Below, piece by piece: positions 1-6,641 of a stretch of 8,124 bases of DNA (its first letter is position 1; each line of letters starts with the position of its first letter). Both the position numbers and the translations under genes were made by a program. Source of the stretch: Planctomycetota bacterium (GTDB lineage: Bacteria; Planctomycetota; PUPC01; DSUN01); the NCBI GenBank assembly GCA_016872875.1, contig VGYW01000372.1, positions 1 to 8,124 of the forward strand, read 5' to 3'. A model generated the notes under the pieces. That model did no database searches, had not been told where the DNA came from, and was given only the letters and a program-made list of their open reading frames with translations.

Positions 1-2
1 AC

Positions 3-548
3 AACAACATGTATGCCCCAGAGGGGGCCGTGAATTCAAGGGTCTTCTGCTGTAATGCACGACATTTCCTCAACTTACGCAGTGTCCGAAACGGACCACG
101 CCCCATTGATTTCCCCGACAACATCACCGCCCCGGCCATCGGCCCCGAACGCTTCCGCCGCTACTGCGTGCCACTCTACAACGAGCTGGCTGCCATGCTC
201 GCCGAGAGGGGGGCCTACGTGTTTGTGCACATGGACGGCCACCTCAAGCCCCTCTGGGACACCATTGGCGCCACGGGCGTCCGTGGCCTCGACTCGATGT
301 CGCCCCCACCCGACAATGACACATCGGTCGCTGCCGCTCGACGGATGTGGCCCGAGATGCGACTGTGGGTCAACTTCCCCTCGTCGTGCCACCTCCGCGG
401 CTACAAGGGCGCCCGCAAGGTGGCAGAGCGCATCCTCGAGGAGGACGCCTGCTCGGGCCTCCTCCAGATTCAGATTTCCGAAAACGTTCCCCGCGATGCC
501 TGGCGCGAAAGCTACCGCGCCATCGCGGATGCGATTGACGCCCGGTGA
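3..548 (+). CDS. URO-D superfamily protein (uroporphyrinogen decarboxylase-like), C-terminal part
   Basis: The frame is open to the window edge and ends at TGA 546-548. From about position 100 onward the protein reads like the C-terminal half of the uroporphyrinogen-decarboxylase/cobalamin-methyltransferase superfamily (COG0407 type). The pieces seen are PIDFPDNITAP followed by GPERFRRYCVPLYNELAAML, then VHMDGHLKPLWDTIG, then SMSPPPDNDTSV, then LWVNFPSSCHL, then an ISENVPRDAWRES tail. Family members are usually about 330-380 residues, so roughly half is missing. The first 30 or so residues (including VNSRVFCCNARHF) do not resemble the family, and no ribosome site precedes the ATG at position 9, so the gene either continues leftward or is damaged at its 5' side. 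True haem-pathway HemE is unlikely. In such genomes these paralogues often sit near sugar-degradation genes and probably act on methylated or corrinoid-linked substrates (inference). The substrate cannot be read here. Confidence 0.75.
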   Translation, partial: NNMYAPEGAVNSRVFCCNARHFLNLRSVRNGPRPIDFPDNITAPAIGPERFRRYCVPLYNELAAMLAERGAYVFVHMDGHLKPLWDTIGATGVRGLDSMSPPPDNDTSVAAARRMWPEMRLWVNFPSSCHLRGYKGARKVAERILEEDACSGLLQIQISENVPRDAWRESYRAIADAIDAR

Positions 549-640
549 GCATCTCGATACGTGGAATACCCAGCCTCGACACAGGAAGGCATGGCAGAAG
601 GCCCTCAAGACGCCATAGCCGCGCCTTCGGGCCGCACGCG

Positions 641-669
641 TTGATTCTCCCCCTGCATGACAGTATACT
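641..669 (+). promoter_or_regulatory. sigma70-like promoter for the glycoside hydrolase gene
   Basis: TTGATT (641-646) is followed after exactly 17 bases by TATACT (664-669). These match the -35 and -10 consensus at 4 of 6 and 5 of 6 positions. Transcription would start near 676, about 35 bases ahead of the ATG at 711 and downstream of the alternative ATG at 657. That makes 711 the sensible start. It stands in the gap after the URO-D gene, so the hydrolase probably has its own transcript. Confidence 0.5.
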
Positions 670-710
670 CGTGGAAAGTGCCCGTCCGCTTCCTCGCCCA
701 GGATGACTTG

Positions 711-3539
711 ATGAGAAGCCCCCGGACCGCACTTCTGCTCCTCTGCGCCCTTGGGCTGGCCGCCAGGGCCTTCGCCCACTCGCCTCACGCCTTCGCCTGC
801 CCACGCACACGGCCAGGCGGGGTGAGGGTGGATGGCGACATTGACGCCTGGCAGGCCAACCGCTTCGTCGAGGTGCCACACACCCGCGTCTCCTTCGGCT
901 CCCCACGCTCCGCCAAGGACATCTCGTTCCGCTTCGCTGCGATGTGGGACCGCTGGTTCCTCTACCTCGCCGTGGTCGTGACCGACGACTCGCTCGTGGC
1001 CGCGCCCACGCTCGAACGCCTCTACGAGGGCGATTGCGTCGAGATATGCCTCGACGTAAATAACGACAGCGAGGGCGGTTACGACGCCTCTGACTACCAG
1101 TTCGTCATCTCTCCCCTCGGCCCCGGCAACAAGCCGAGGGTGAACCTCTATCGCAACCCATTCTTCCATGTCGAGGACCGCCAGTGGGTCCACGTGGCGG
1201 CCAACACCACGCCCACGGGCTACGTCCTTGAGCTCGCCTTCTCCTGGCGGCAGCTCGAGGTCGCCCCGCGCCTCGGTCAGATCATTGGCTTTGAGATCGG
1301 CGTCCGCGACTACGATGCCGACGAATCGAAGAAGGGCATCGCCTGGGCACCCGCCGCTGACCCCGCGGCTAACCCCTTGCGCTGGGGCGACTTAGTGCTC
1401 ACCAACCAGCCCGACGCCGATGTCTCACTCCTCGTCGAGCCCATCCGCGAGCGCAACGAGCGCTGGCAGCGCCTCCTCGGCGGCTCCGCCCGCGAGACCG
1501 ACAACGAGGTTGCGATCACCATCCGCCCCACCCCTGTCGGCCGCCTCTCCCTCGGCCTCGGCTGGAACCTCCAGTTCCGCGACGGCCGCTTCCCCGACTG
1601 GTCGGACGGCGCCTGGAGCGCCTTCCTCGACCTCCTCGCCTGGACCCGCCCCGCCTGGCTCCGCTACGGCGTAAACCTCGGCCAGTGGGAGACTAAGAAC
1701 GACGACGCCGACCCCTCCCACCCCAACTGGGAGGGCTTCGCCTTCCGCTCGAAGGCCATGCTCAACCACTACCGCGTCCTCGACCTCTGCGAGAAGCAGG
1801 GCATAGACGTCCTCTGGGCAAACTGGTGCATTGGCGACCGGGCCACAGGCGTCCACTGGCTCGCCGAGACGACCCGCAAGCCCGCCCTGGGCGACGGCGA
1901 CTCCGATCCCTACAACGACGCGCCCTACGACCCCGAGGAATTCGCCGAGAGCCTCGCCGCCTGCCTTCACCACCTAAAGGCCGTCCGCAACTACACTTGC
2001 GTCAAGCAGGTCTCCCTCTGGAACGAGCCCGACCAAGGCTGGGCCTTCAGCTCCCCCTCCGCCAAGTACCCTAAGCCCTTCTGGACCTACTACGATGTCC
2101 TCGCCCGCCACCTCGGACGCCTCGGCCTGCGCGACGCTGTAAAGATCGTGGGGCCGGAGACTTCCACCGGCAGCTACGAGACTCTTGGGGCCCTCCCGGG
2201 CCGACCGGCGCCCTACTCGAAGGAGGTGGACATCCTGGCCCACCACGACTACCTGGGCTACGCCGACTATCATCGCGTTGATCGCGGCGCCCCAACCGCC
2301 CGCGCCGCAAAGGCTTACGCCGAGCTGACAGGCCGCGCCCGCCCCATCGCCGTCACCGAGTTCGGCAACTGCGGCAACGGCTCCGAAGAAGTCACCGGCG
2401 ACCAAGCCGTCTGGGCTGGCTCCCTCTCCTGCTGCCGCCTGGTCGTCGAGGGGCTGAACATGGGAGTCGCAGGCTTCCTCCGCTGGGAGTTCAAGCCCTA
2501 CGGGGTCTCGTGGCAGAACTTCGGCGCGCTCACAACGCTAAGCCAGCGCTACACTTATGAACCCTATCGCCCCGTCTTCTTCCCCCACGCCCTCCTCTGC
2601 CGCGCCGCCACTAAGGGCGCCGATGTGCTCCAGACCACTGTCACCGGCGGCCTCGACGAGAACGGTGTGCCCCGTGTCGTCTGCGCCGCCCTGCACCACC
2701 GTGAGGGAGGGACAGCCCTCCTGCTCGTCAACGACGGCTTCCAACCGAAGAAGGTGACGCTCGCCTTCGACGCTAAGTTCCCTGGCGGCATACCTTTACG
2801 CTTGGGCCATCTCTCCTACGACGCCACGCTCCCCGAGACCTTCTTCAAGCACGACGACCTCGCCGTGGCCGACGGCAAGGCCACGCTTACCCTCAACCCA
2901 CGAAGTCTCCACACGTTATCCACAAGGCCAGACTTCACGCAAGTGCCTGCCCTTCCAACACTTCCGAAGCGGGAAGAGCCAGCCTACAGCATCCGCAAGG
3001 CCGCGGGCCGGGACGAGGAGGCCGCTCTCCTGCGCTTCGACGCCGACTACGATTGGCGGGTCTGGCAGAGCACGGCCGGCCACACCAGCTTCGCCACGGC
3101 GCCCGACCCAGACGACGCCGCAAATCGTGTCTGCCGCGTGACTTACGACATGGTAGGCGTCAAGCGCAACCAACGTCCCGAACACGTCGTCGCCCACACG
3201 GACCTGATCATCCGCGGCACGCCCATCCGCGCCACCTTCCGCGTCCGAGGCGACGGCCAGGGCCTCGGTCTCTCCCTCATCTTCCTCGACGCCAAGGGCG
3301 AAGTCTTTCAGCAGCAAGAACCTGTGGCGATCAACTGGACCGGCTGGCGGCGGGTCGAGAAGCCCCTCGCCGACTTCCCCAAGGACTGGGGCCAGTGGAA
3401 CGGCGACGGCGTGCCCGACTACCCGCTCCGCGGCTTCGGCTTCGTCCTCGCCGCGCCCGACACCGAGTACCAGGGCAAAGGCATCATCCTGATTGACGAC
3501 GTGGAGATTGCCTCTCAGCCCGCCGGGCCCGCCCCGTGA
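711..3539 (+). CDS. secreted CBM9-glycoside hydrolase (clan GH-A type), multidomain
   Basis: A 942-residue exported carbohydrate-active enzyme. ATG 711 is chosen over ATG 657 because AGGA lies 7 bases ahead of it, a promoter covers 657, and a signal peptide begins right there: MRSPRT, then ALLLLCALGLAA, with likely cleavage near AFA. Residues about 30-230 form a CBM9/DOMON-like sugar-binding domain (VDGDIDAWQ, FLYLAVVVTDDS, EGDCVEICLDVNND). Residues about 280-610 look like a (beta/alpha)8 barrel of clan GH-A, with SLWNEPDQGW giving the candidate acid/base E439 and VTEFGN the candidate nucleophile E550, 111 residues apart. A beta-sandwich follows (about 620-740). A C-terminal jelly-roll-like domain (about 770-935, from LRFDADYDW to GIILIDDVEI) probably binds sugar or the cell surface. 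The GH family is not certain (GH39-like or an uncatalogued relative), and neither is the substrate. Codons end almost uniformly in C or G, unlike the - strand genes to the right. Confidence 0.82.
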   Translation: MRSPRTALLLLCALGLAARAFAHSPHAFACPRTRPGGVRVDGDIDAWQANRFVEVPHTRVSFGSPRSAKDISFRFAAMWDRWFLYLAVVVTDDSLVAAPTLERLYEGDCVEICLDVNNDSEGGYDASDYQFVISPLGPGNKPRVNLYRNPFFHVEDRQWVHVAANTTPTGYVLELAFSWRQLEVAPRLGQIIGFEIGVRDYDADESKKGIAWAPAADPAANPLRWGDLVLTNQPDADVSLLVEPIRERNERWQRLLGGSARETDNEVAITIRPTPVGRLSLGLGWNLQFRDGRFPDWSDGAWSAFLDLLAWTRPAWLRYGVNLGQWETKNDDADPSHPNWEGFAFRSKAMLNHYRVLDLCEKQGIDVLWANWCIGDRATGVHWLAETTRKPALGDGDSDPYNDAPYDPEEFAESLAACLHHLKAVRNYTCVKQVSLWNEPDQGWAFSSPSAKYPKPFWTYYDVLARHLGRLGLRDAVKIVGPETSTGSYETLGALPGRPAPYSKEVDILAHHDYLGYADYHRVDRGAPTARAAKAYAELTGRARPIAVTEFGNCGNGSEEVTGDQAVWAGSLSCCRLVVEGLNMGVAGFLRWEFKPYGVSWQNFGALTTLSQRYTYEPYRPVFFPHALLCRAATKGADVLQTTVTGGLDENGVPRVVCAALHHREGGTALLLVNDGFQPKKVTLAFDAKFPGGIPLRLGHLSYDATLPETFFKHDDLAVADGKATLTLNPRSLHTLSTRPDFTQVPALPTLPKREEPAYSIRKAAGRDEEAALLRFDADYDWRVWQSTAGHTSFATAPDPDDAANRVCRVTYDMVGVKRNQRPEHVVAHTDLIIRGTPIRATFRVRGDGQGLGLSLIFLDAKGEVFQQQEPVAINWTGWRRVEKPLADFPKDWGQWNGDGVPDYPLRGFGFVLAAPDTEYQGKGIILIDDVEIASQPAGPAP

Positions 3540-3565
3540 CGCTGCGTGGCGTTATCTGCTTAGCT

Positions 3566-3590
3566 GCCAAGCGCTTGGCCCGTCTCGGGC
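3566..3590 (+). terminator. possible terminator hairpins after the hydrolase gene
   Basis: Twenty-six bases after the TGA lies a perfect 14-base palindrome, GCCAAGCGCTTGGC (3566-3579). It overlaps a second short hairpin, GCCCG-TCT-CGGGC (3578-3590). No T-run follows directly; the first run of T is at 3612-3616. It could slow or end transcription, but it is not a classical intrinsic terminator. Confidence 0.25.
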
Positions 3591-3610
3591 GGGCATGCGC
3601 AAATTCAGTC

Positions 3611-3641
3611 GTTTTTCGACACGCCCTTTCGTTTTTCGACA
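3611..3641 (+). repeat. short direct repeat GTTTTTCGACA, two copies
   Basis: GTTTTTCGACA occurs at 3611-3621 and again at 3631-3641, a 20-base period. Nothing in the window ties it to a function. With only two copies it could be a slipped duplication or a small protein-binding site. Confidence 0.4.
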
Positions 3642-3667
3642 TCGGCGGCCGCGCGGAACAGCACATC

Positions 3668-3701
3668 TCACCACAGAGGGCGCAGAGGGACACAGAGAAG
3701 G
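3668..3701 (+). repeat. CACAGAG-type tandem degenerate repeat
   Basis: CACAGAG at 3672, CGCAGAG at 3681 and CACAGAG at 3691 give a 9-10 base period. From memory, ACCACAGAGGGCACAGAG-like stretches are a dispersed intergenic repeat in many large bacterial genomes. Its role is unknown. Confidence 0.45.
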
Positions 3702-3872
3702 CCACGGGGCCGCATGCCGTGCGTCAGCCTCTCGGAGTGCGTGTGCGAAGCACCGCTTTCGGGTGGGCCAGCGCAGGCAGCGGGAACCGCGCGGGACTGC
3801 AAGTCAGCGCCTGCGACACCCACAGCGGCGCTCCGCGCCGCACTCCCGCAGGCTCCCGCGCCGCCTCCGACC

Positions 3873-3899
3873 GGTCGCCTCGCCGCCGGCGCGGCGACC
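3873..3899 (-). terminator. stable GC hairpin downstream of the small gene, possible terminator
   Basis: GGTCGCC (3873-3879) pairs with GGCGACC (3893-3899), and an inner CGCCG/CGGCG stem extends it (3881-3891). On the - strand it starts about 20 bases after the TAG of the small gene. There is no U tract, so it may be a hairpin-only terminator, an mRNA 3' end protector or simply a dispersed repeat. Confidence 0.3.
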
Positions 3900-3919
3900 A
3901 GGCAGGGCCTCCCCCCGAG

Positions 3920-4180
3920 CTACCGACCCGCAGCCGCAGCTTCGCGGCTGACGAATGCCTTAAACTCGGCCCCAGAGGATGTCTCGCACACGCAAGAGGC
4001 AGGCTGGCCCACCTGGACTCGGAACACGCCCACCGCGTCATCGTTGGGGTCAATCTCCTTCCACAGGAGGCGTTCGCGCCTCCTTGCCGACCCCTCGTCG
4101 CGGTAGGCTTCTGCGGAGGCGGGGATTCCGCTCTCGACGACCACGACAACCCAAAGCCACCCTGGTTCGTGTGTGCTCAT
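3920..4180 (-). CDS. small conserved-looking hypothetical protein (86 aa)
   Basis: I do not recognise a named family, but this looks like a real gene. The ATG (4178-4180) is preceded on its strand by GGGGGTGACGCG, which holds a GGTGA ribosome site at close spacing, and the frame ends in TAG. The longer form from 4249 adds a basic stretch without a ribosome site, so I do not use it. The protein opens with MSTHEPGWLWVVVVVESG, a beta-strand-like aliphatic run, then IPASAEAYRD, a basic helix rich in R/E (SARRRERLLWKEI), then NDDAVGVFRVQVG. The compact beta-alpha-beta layout is typical of small soluble accessory proteins. It lies 107 bases after the SIR2-like gene on the same strand and could be its distal operon member or independent. 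Confidence 0.55.
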   Translation of the reverse strand: MSTHEPGWLWVVVVVESGIPASAEAYRDEGSARRRERLLWKEIDPNDDAVGVFRVQVGQPASCVCETSSGAEFKAFVSREAAAAGR

Positions 4181-4218
4181 CGCGTCACCCCCGATTGTCT
4201 GGCTTCTACGCCTTTCCT

Positions 4219-4244
4219 CGTTGCGAAGTTCCCGCTTCGCAACG
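4219..4244 (-). repeat. perfect 10-bp-stem hairpin between the SIR2-like and small genes
   Basis: CGTTGCGAAG (4219-4228) and CTTCGCAACG (4235-4244) pair perfectly over 10 bases around a 6-base loop. It lies in the 107-base gap after the SIR2-like stop. It may act as an attenuator or 3' end for that mRNA, or be a REP-like dispersed palindrome. There is no U tract on the - strand side. Confidence 0.5.
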
Positions 4245-4287
4245 CGCACCGTGCGGCTCCTGCCGCGGCTGGGTCGAAGCAGGAGCT

Positions 4288-5448
4288 TCAGGATTGGAAG
4301 ATCGTGTCTAACGTCGCCTCACTGAACCCATCCATGAGCAAGACGGCGGCATCACGATCCACAAATCGATACCGCCGGAGCAGGTCCGCCGCCTCTGCGG
4401 CGCCTCGCCTGTAGTCAACGAGTACCAAAGGCGCCTGCTTCCAACCAAGCATGCTGCACTCCTTCTCCACGAATCGCGACTGGTAGTTCTTGACCAGGCG
4501 GTAGAGAACCTGCCGCGCATACGAGTCGTGCGGGGGGAGCGAGTATCCGACTATCGCCATCCCGAGACTGAACAACCCTCCCCCGGCCATGCCGAACCAG
4601 AATGTGCGGAACCTGTCGCTGTAGACGATCTTGCTTGCCGATGGGGTCAAGAGGCATGGCGGGCAAGAGAACATGGAATGCTCGCCATATAGTGCTTCAA
4701 TGCGCTCGGCCCTGTATATGCTGTTCAGGGGATCCTCTGGTGGGTGGGGTCCCTCAAGGAGCTTAGTCACCCCGAATTCCGAAGGGCGGCTGAATACAGG
4801 AAAGCCCCCTGGCGCTGCGGGCCAGCCCTGCTTCTGCTGCAAACGCTCCAGCTTGGAGTAGATCGTTCTATCGAACCAGTCAATTGAGCCATGTAGTTTC
4901 AGTATGACAACTTCACGTGAGGGCCCTTGCTCAACTTCTCCTTGGTCGTCCTCCCATGAAGTGTAGCGATGCGGGAAGAGACGGAATGGAACCCCCGCGG
5001 CGCGCAGCGACCGCTCCAGAAGTACATCATAGTTGAGGGTGAGAATGATGTCCGTTGTGCGGAGGCGTTCCGCGAACCTGAGATACAGACTTGGCAAGGA
5101 AGATAGGCCCGGCATTTGCTCGGTCAGGATTTCCCCGATCAAGCACTTCACTAGGACTTGGCATTTGTTGCCTGCGTCGCTCCACGTATCAGAACCCAGC
5201 AGGCCCAAATGATGTTCGATGTCAAGGAAGGCGAGGAACTCCTCGAACTCCACGCTCTCTGGAGTTGTGTCGACCCCGTCTGCGTTCCGCTTGTACTCAA
5301 TGTATCTTCGCAGGTCACAGGTGAACACTTCGCTGCGGTTCCCTCTGCGGAGTAGTTCCTTCCACAACTCAGCCCCGGTGGGCAGCCCTGCAGGCGCGGA
5401 GAAGCCCGCGCCAATTACGAACCGCCTGTACCCTTCTTCCTGTGTCAT
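4288..5448 (-). CDS. SIR2-like domain protein, probable NAD-consuming defence effector
   Basis: A 386-residue single-domain protein. The N-terminus VIGAGFSAPAGLPTGAELW (11-29) is the glycine-rich NAD-binding loop of SIR2/SIR2_2-type proteins. ILTLNYDVLLE (135-145) supplies the conserved Asn (N139), ILKLHGSIDW (182-191) the conserved His (H186), and AIVGYSLPPHDSYARQVL (298-315) the C-terminal Rossmann element. In known SIR2 defence proteins (ThsA, DSR-type) the equivalent Asn and His are needed for NAD cleavage, so both catalytic positions look intact. No extra sensor or transmembrane part is visible. The start at ATG 5446-5448 follows GGAGG closely (2 bases). It lies 25 bases after the Mrr-like gene, same strand, so they are likely co-transcribed. 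Defence function is inference from family and neighbours; a housekeeping deacetylase is unlikely given the motifs and length. Confidence 0.8.
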   Translation of the reverse strand: MTQEEGYRRFVIGAGFSAPAGLPTGAELWKELLRRGNRSEVFTCDLRRYIEYKRNADGVDTTPESVEFEEFLAFLDIEHHLGLLGSDTWSDAGNKCQVLVKCLIGEILTEQMPGLSSLPSLYLRFAERLRTTDIILTLNYDVLLERSLRAAGVPFRLFPHRYTSWEDDQGEVEQGPSREVVILKLHGSIDWFDRTIYSKLERLQQKQGWPAAPGGFPVFSRPSEFGVTKLLEGPHPPEDPLNSIYRAERIEALYGEHSMFSCPPCLLTPSASKIVYSDRFRTFWFGMAGGGLFSLGMAIVGYSLPPHDSYARQVLYRLVKNYQSRFVEKECSMLGWKQAPLVLVDYRRGAAEAADLLRRYRFVDRDAAVLLMDGFSEATLDTIFQS

Positions 5449-5473
5449 CGCCTCCGCCCTGCCTCAATCATCT

Positions 5474-5956
5474 TTACACCAACTTCATCGCGATCTGCTC
5501 GTCGAGAATCTCCTTGACGGTGAGGGCGACGATGGCTTTGCCGGTTTGCTTGAAGAAGCGGCTGATCTCGTCGAGGGCGTCCTGAGAGTAGTCGAAGGCG
5601 ACGAAGAAGCCCTTGGTGCGCTCCTCGCGGATCATCACGGCCTCGAAGGCGTCAATGTCGGGGCGGCCAACCTTGTCCTTCTGCTTCACCTGGATGGGAT
5701 ACCAGATGTCCATGAACCCAAGGTCCGTTTGGAGTGCGGGCTTCAGCCCGTCCTGCGTTTGTAGTGCGGGCTTTAGCCCGTTCTGAGACGGCCTGAAGGC
5801 CGCACTCCGAACGGTGGGCATGGCGGCGACGGGATAGATGCGGCCGTCAATGCCCTGGTCGCCGACCTGGGCTTTGTTGGGGATGCCGCCGAGGGCGATG
5901 ACGGCCGACCTCTGGTAACGCAATGTGGCCTCTCCAGAGGGCCAGTCACGAGGCAT
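5474..5956 (-). CDS. Mrr-like restriction nuclease domain (C-terminal piece of a methyltransferase-nuclease)
   Basis: From residue 18 on (AVIALGGIPNK) this matches, as I recall the family, the C-terminal Mrr-like domain that follows beta-class DNA methyltransferases in fused restriction-modification proteins. Seen are GDQGIDG (32-38, candidate catalytic D37), IQVKQKDK (88-95, a Q-x-K form of the PD-(D/E)xK core), GRPDIDAFEAVM, then KGFFVAFDYS and VKEILDEQIA at the end. Residues 1-17 (MPRDWPSGEATLRYQRS) do not belong to the family and mark a junction near 5905. The ATG has GGGAG only 2 bases ahead, so translation may be weak or coupled. Residues about 49-77 are encoded by an inserted palindromic repeat that keeps the frame. 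The gene lies 27 bases after the unknown protein, in the same frame as it, and 25 bases before the SIR2-like gene. It may be a remnant or a freestanding nuclease. Confidence 0.7.
   Translation of the reverse strand: MPRDWPSGEATLRYQRSAVIALGGIPNKAQVGDQGIDGRIYPVAAMPTVRSAAFRPSQNGLKPALQTQDGLKPALQTDLGFMDIWYPIQVKQKDKVGRPDIDAFEAVMIREERTKGFFVAFDYSQDALDEISRFFKQTGKAIVALTVKEILDEQIAMKLV
5727..5812. repeat. triple palindromic repeat inside the Mrr-like gene
   Basis: Two direct 30-base units (5727-5756 and 5757-5786, four differences) are followed by an inverted third copy (5787-5812). Each carries a 6-bp stem: CGGGCT/AGCCCG in units 1 and 2, CGGCCT/AGGCCG in unit 3. Because the direct units are 30 bases long, the host frame stays open and yields GLKPALQT twice, followed towards the C-terminus by the nuclease core. 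Confidence 0.8.
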
Positions 5957-5983
5957 ATCTCCCGGGTGGCTAGAGGACCGCCC

Positions 5984-6622
5984 CTATGGGTTGAGAACCT
6001 GGATAAGGTTCGCAACGAAGCCCCCAATGGCGTCGACTTGACTCATGGACTCGAGGATCGCTGCGAGGGCAGCCCGATTTGGCTCGACCTTTCGCAACTG
6101 GCCCCTCACTGCCTCTATGTCCTGAAGCAAGTCCTTTCGCCTCTCCTCGCTGAGAGTGCCCCCTTGTTTCAGCAGATCCTCGATCTGTCTCAGCATCTCA
6201 AATGCGGGAGCTCTCTGCTGCTCGATGGTGGTCGAGGGGGCCCCAACACGCTCGCCACCAACCACTGCCTGGTGATCACTTCTTCCGGGAACCAGGACGA
6301 AGTCCTGCGGCGAAGCGTAGTACTCCCTGATGATCCCCGCATCAGCGTTCTGCCTCTCTTCGACGAAGAGGCGTCCTTCCCCGGTTAGCCGACCCCGGCA
6401 AACGCCACCGAAAGCGAAGACGCAATTTGCCATCCCTCTGCTCTCAAGGACTCTCCCTGCGTCGAATATCCATTGCTGCGGCACGGGTTCGGTGAGTTCG
6501 CGATTGATGGCGTTGAAGTCGAAGTACCGGTCACGCTGTTCCTGCTCGAGGTCATACAGCCTTGCCAGAAGAAGGTCCACAAACTCGGAGAAACGCAGTT
6601 TTCTTGCAGCCGTGGCGGCCAT
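5984..6622 (-). CDS. unknown 212-aa protein, possible winged-helix-like N half and helical C half
   Basis: I do not recognise a named family. The start at ATG 6620-6622 is firm: AAAGGAGG lies 5 bases upstream, the best ribosome site in the window; the 25 codons before it in frame overlap the protease gene and are not used. Residues 8-62 are helical (LRFSEFVDLLLARLYDLEQ), and LTGEGRLFVEE (79-89) resembles the wing-to-helix end of winged-helix proteins. A proline/glycine-rich linker follows (about 110-135). Residues 138-212 are strongly helical (AFEMLRQIEDLLKQ, LSEERRKDLLQDIEAVRGQL, PNRAALAAILESMSQV) and end in a hydrophobic segment (IGGFVANLIQVL). Helical tails of this style occur on many bacterial defence and toxin-type proteins (recollection, not proof). 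It starts 19 bases after the protease gene, so the two probably form a functional pair. A role as regulator or protease target is a guess. Confidence 0.65.
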   Translation of the reverse strand: MAATAARKLRFSEFVDLLLARLYDLEQEQRDRYFDFNAINRELTEPVPQQWIFDAGRVLESRGMANCVFAFGGVCRGRLTGEGRLFVEERQNADAGIIREYYASPQDFVLVPGRSDHQAVVGGERVGAPSTTIEQQRAPAFEMLRQIEDLLKQGGTLSEERRKDLLQDIEAVRGQLRKVEPNRAALAAILESMSQVDAIGGFVANLIQVLNP

Positions 6623-6641
6623 GTTTGCCTCCTTTCGGGGG

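Larger units (their letters stand above)
3540..3919. other. non-coding stretch between converging genes
   Basis: No convincing gene lies in these 380 bases. The long open frames that cross it on both strands have low-complexity arginine/alanine/proline-rich translations and no ribosome site. It holds the hairpins, the GTTTTTCGACA pair and the CACAGAG repeat listed separately, plus a CGGCG-CTCCG-CGCCG hairpin (3826-3840). It separates the + strand hydrolase from the - strand cassette, so transcription from both sides converges here. Confidence 0.6.

Noticed and set aside
75..1193. Long 372-codon open frame on the - strand
   Set aside because: It lies opposite the URO-D-like and hydrolase genes; the translation is a valine/glycine/alanine-rich mirror of GC-biased codons with no domain and no ribosome site.
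1425..1973. 182-codon - strand open frame inside the hydrolase
   Set aside because: Antisense shadow of a gene with C/G-ending codons; low complexity and no family resemblance.
3536..4414. 292-codon + strand open frame after the hydrolase
   Set aside because: It crosses repeats, the antisense of the small gene and the 3' end of the SIR2-like gene, has no recognisable domain, and competes with better supported - strand genes.
5727..5812. Possible CRISPR array
   Set aside because: Units are contiguous without spacers, one is inverted, and the interval is coding; it is a palindromic repeat cluster.
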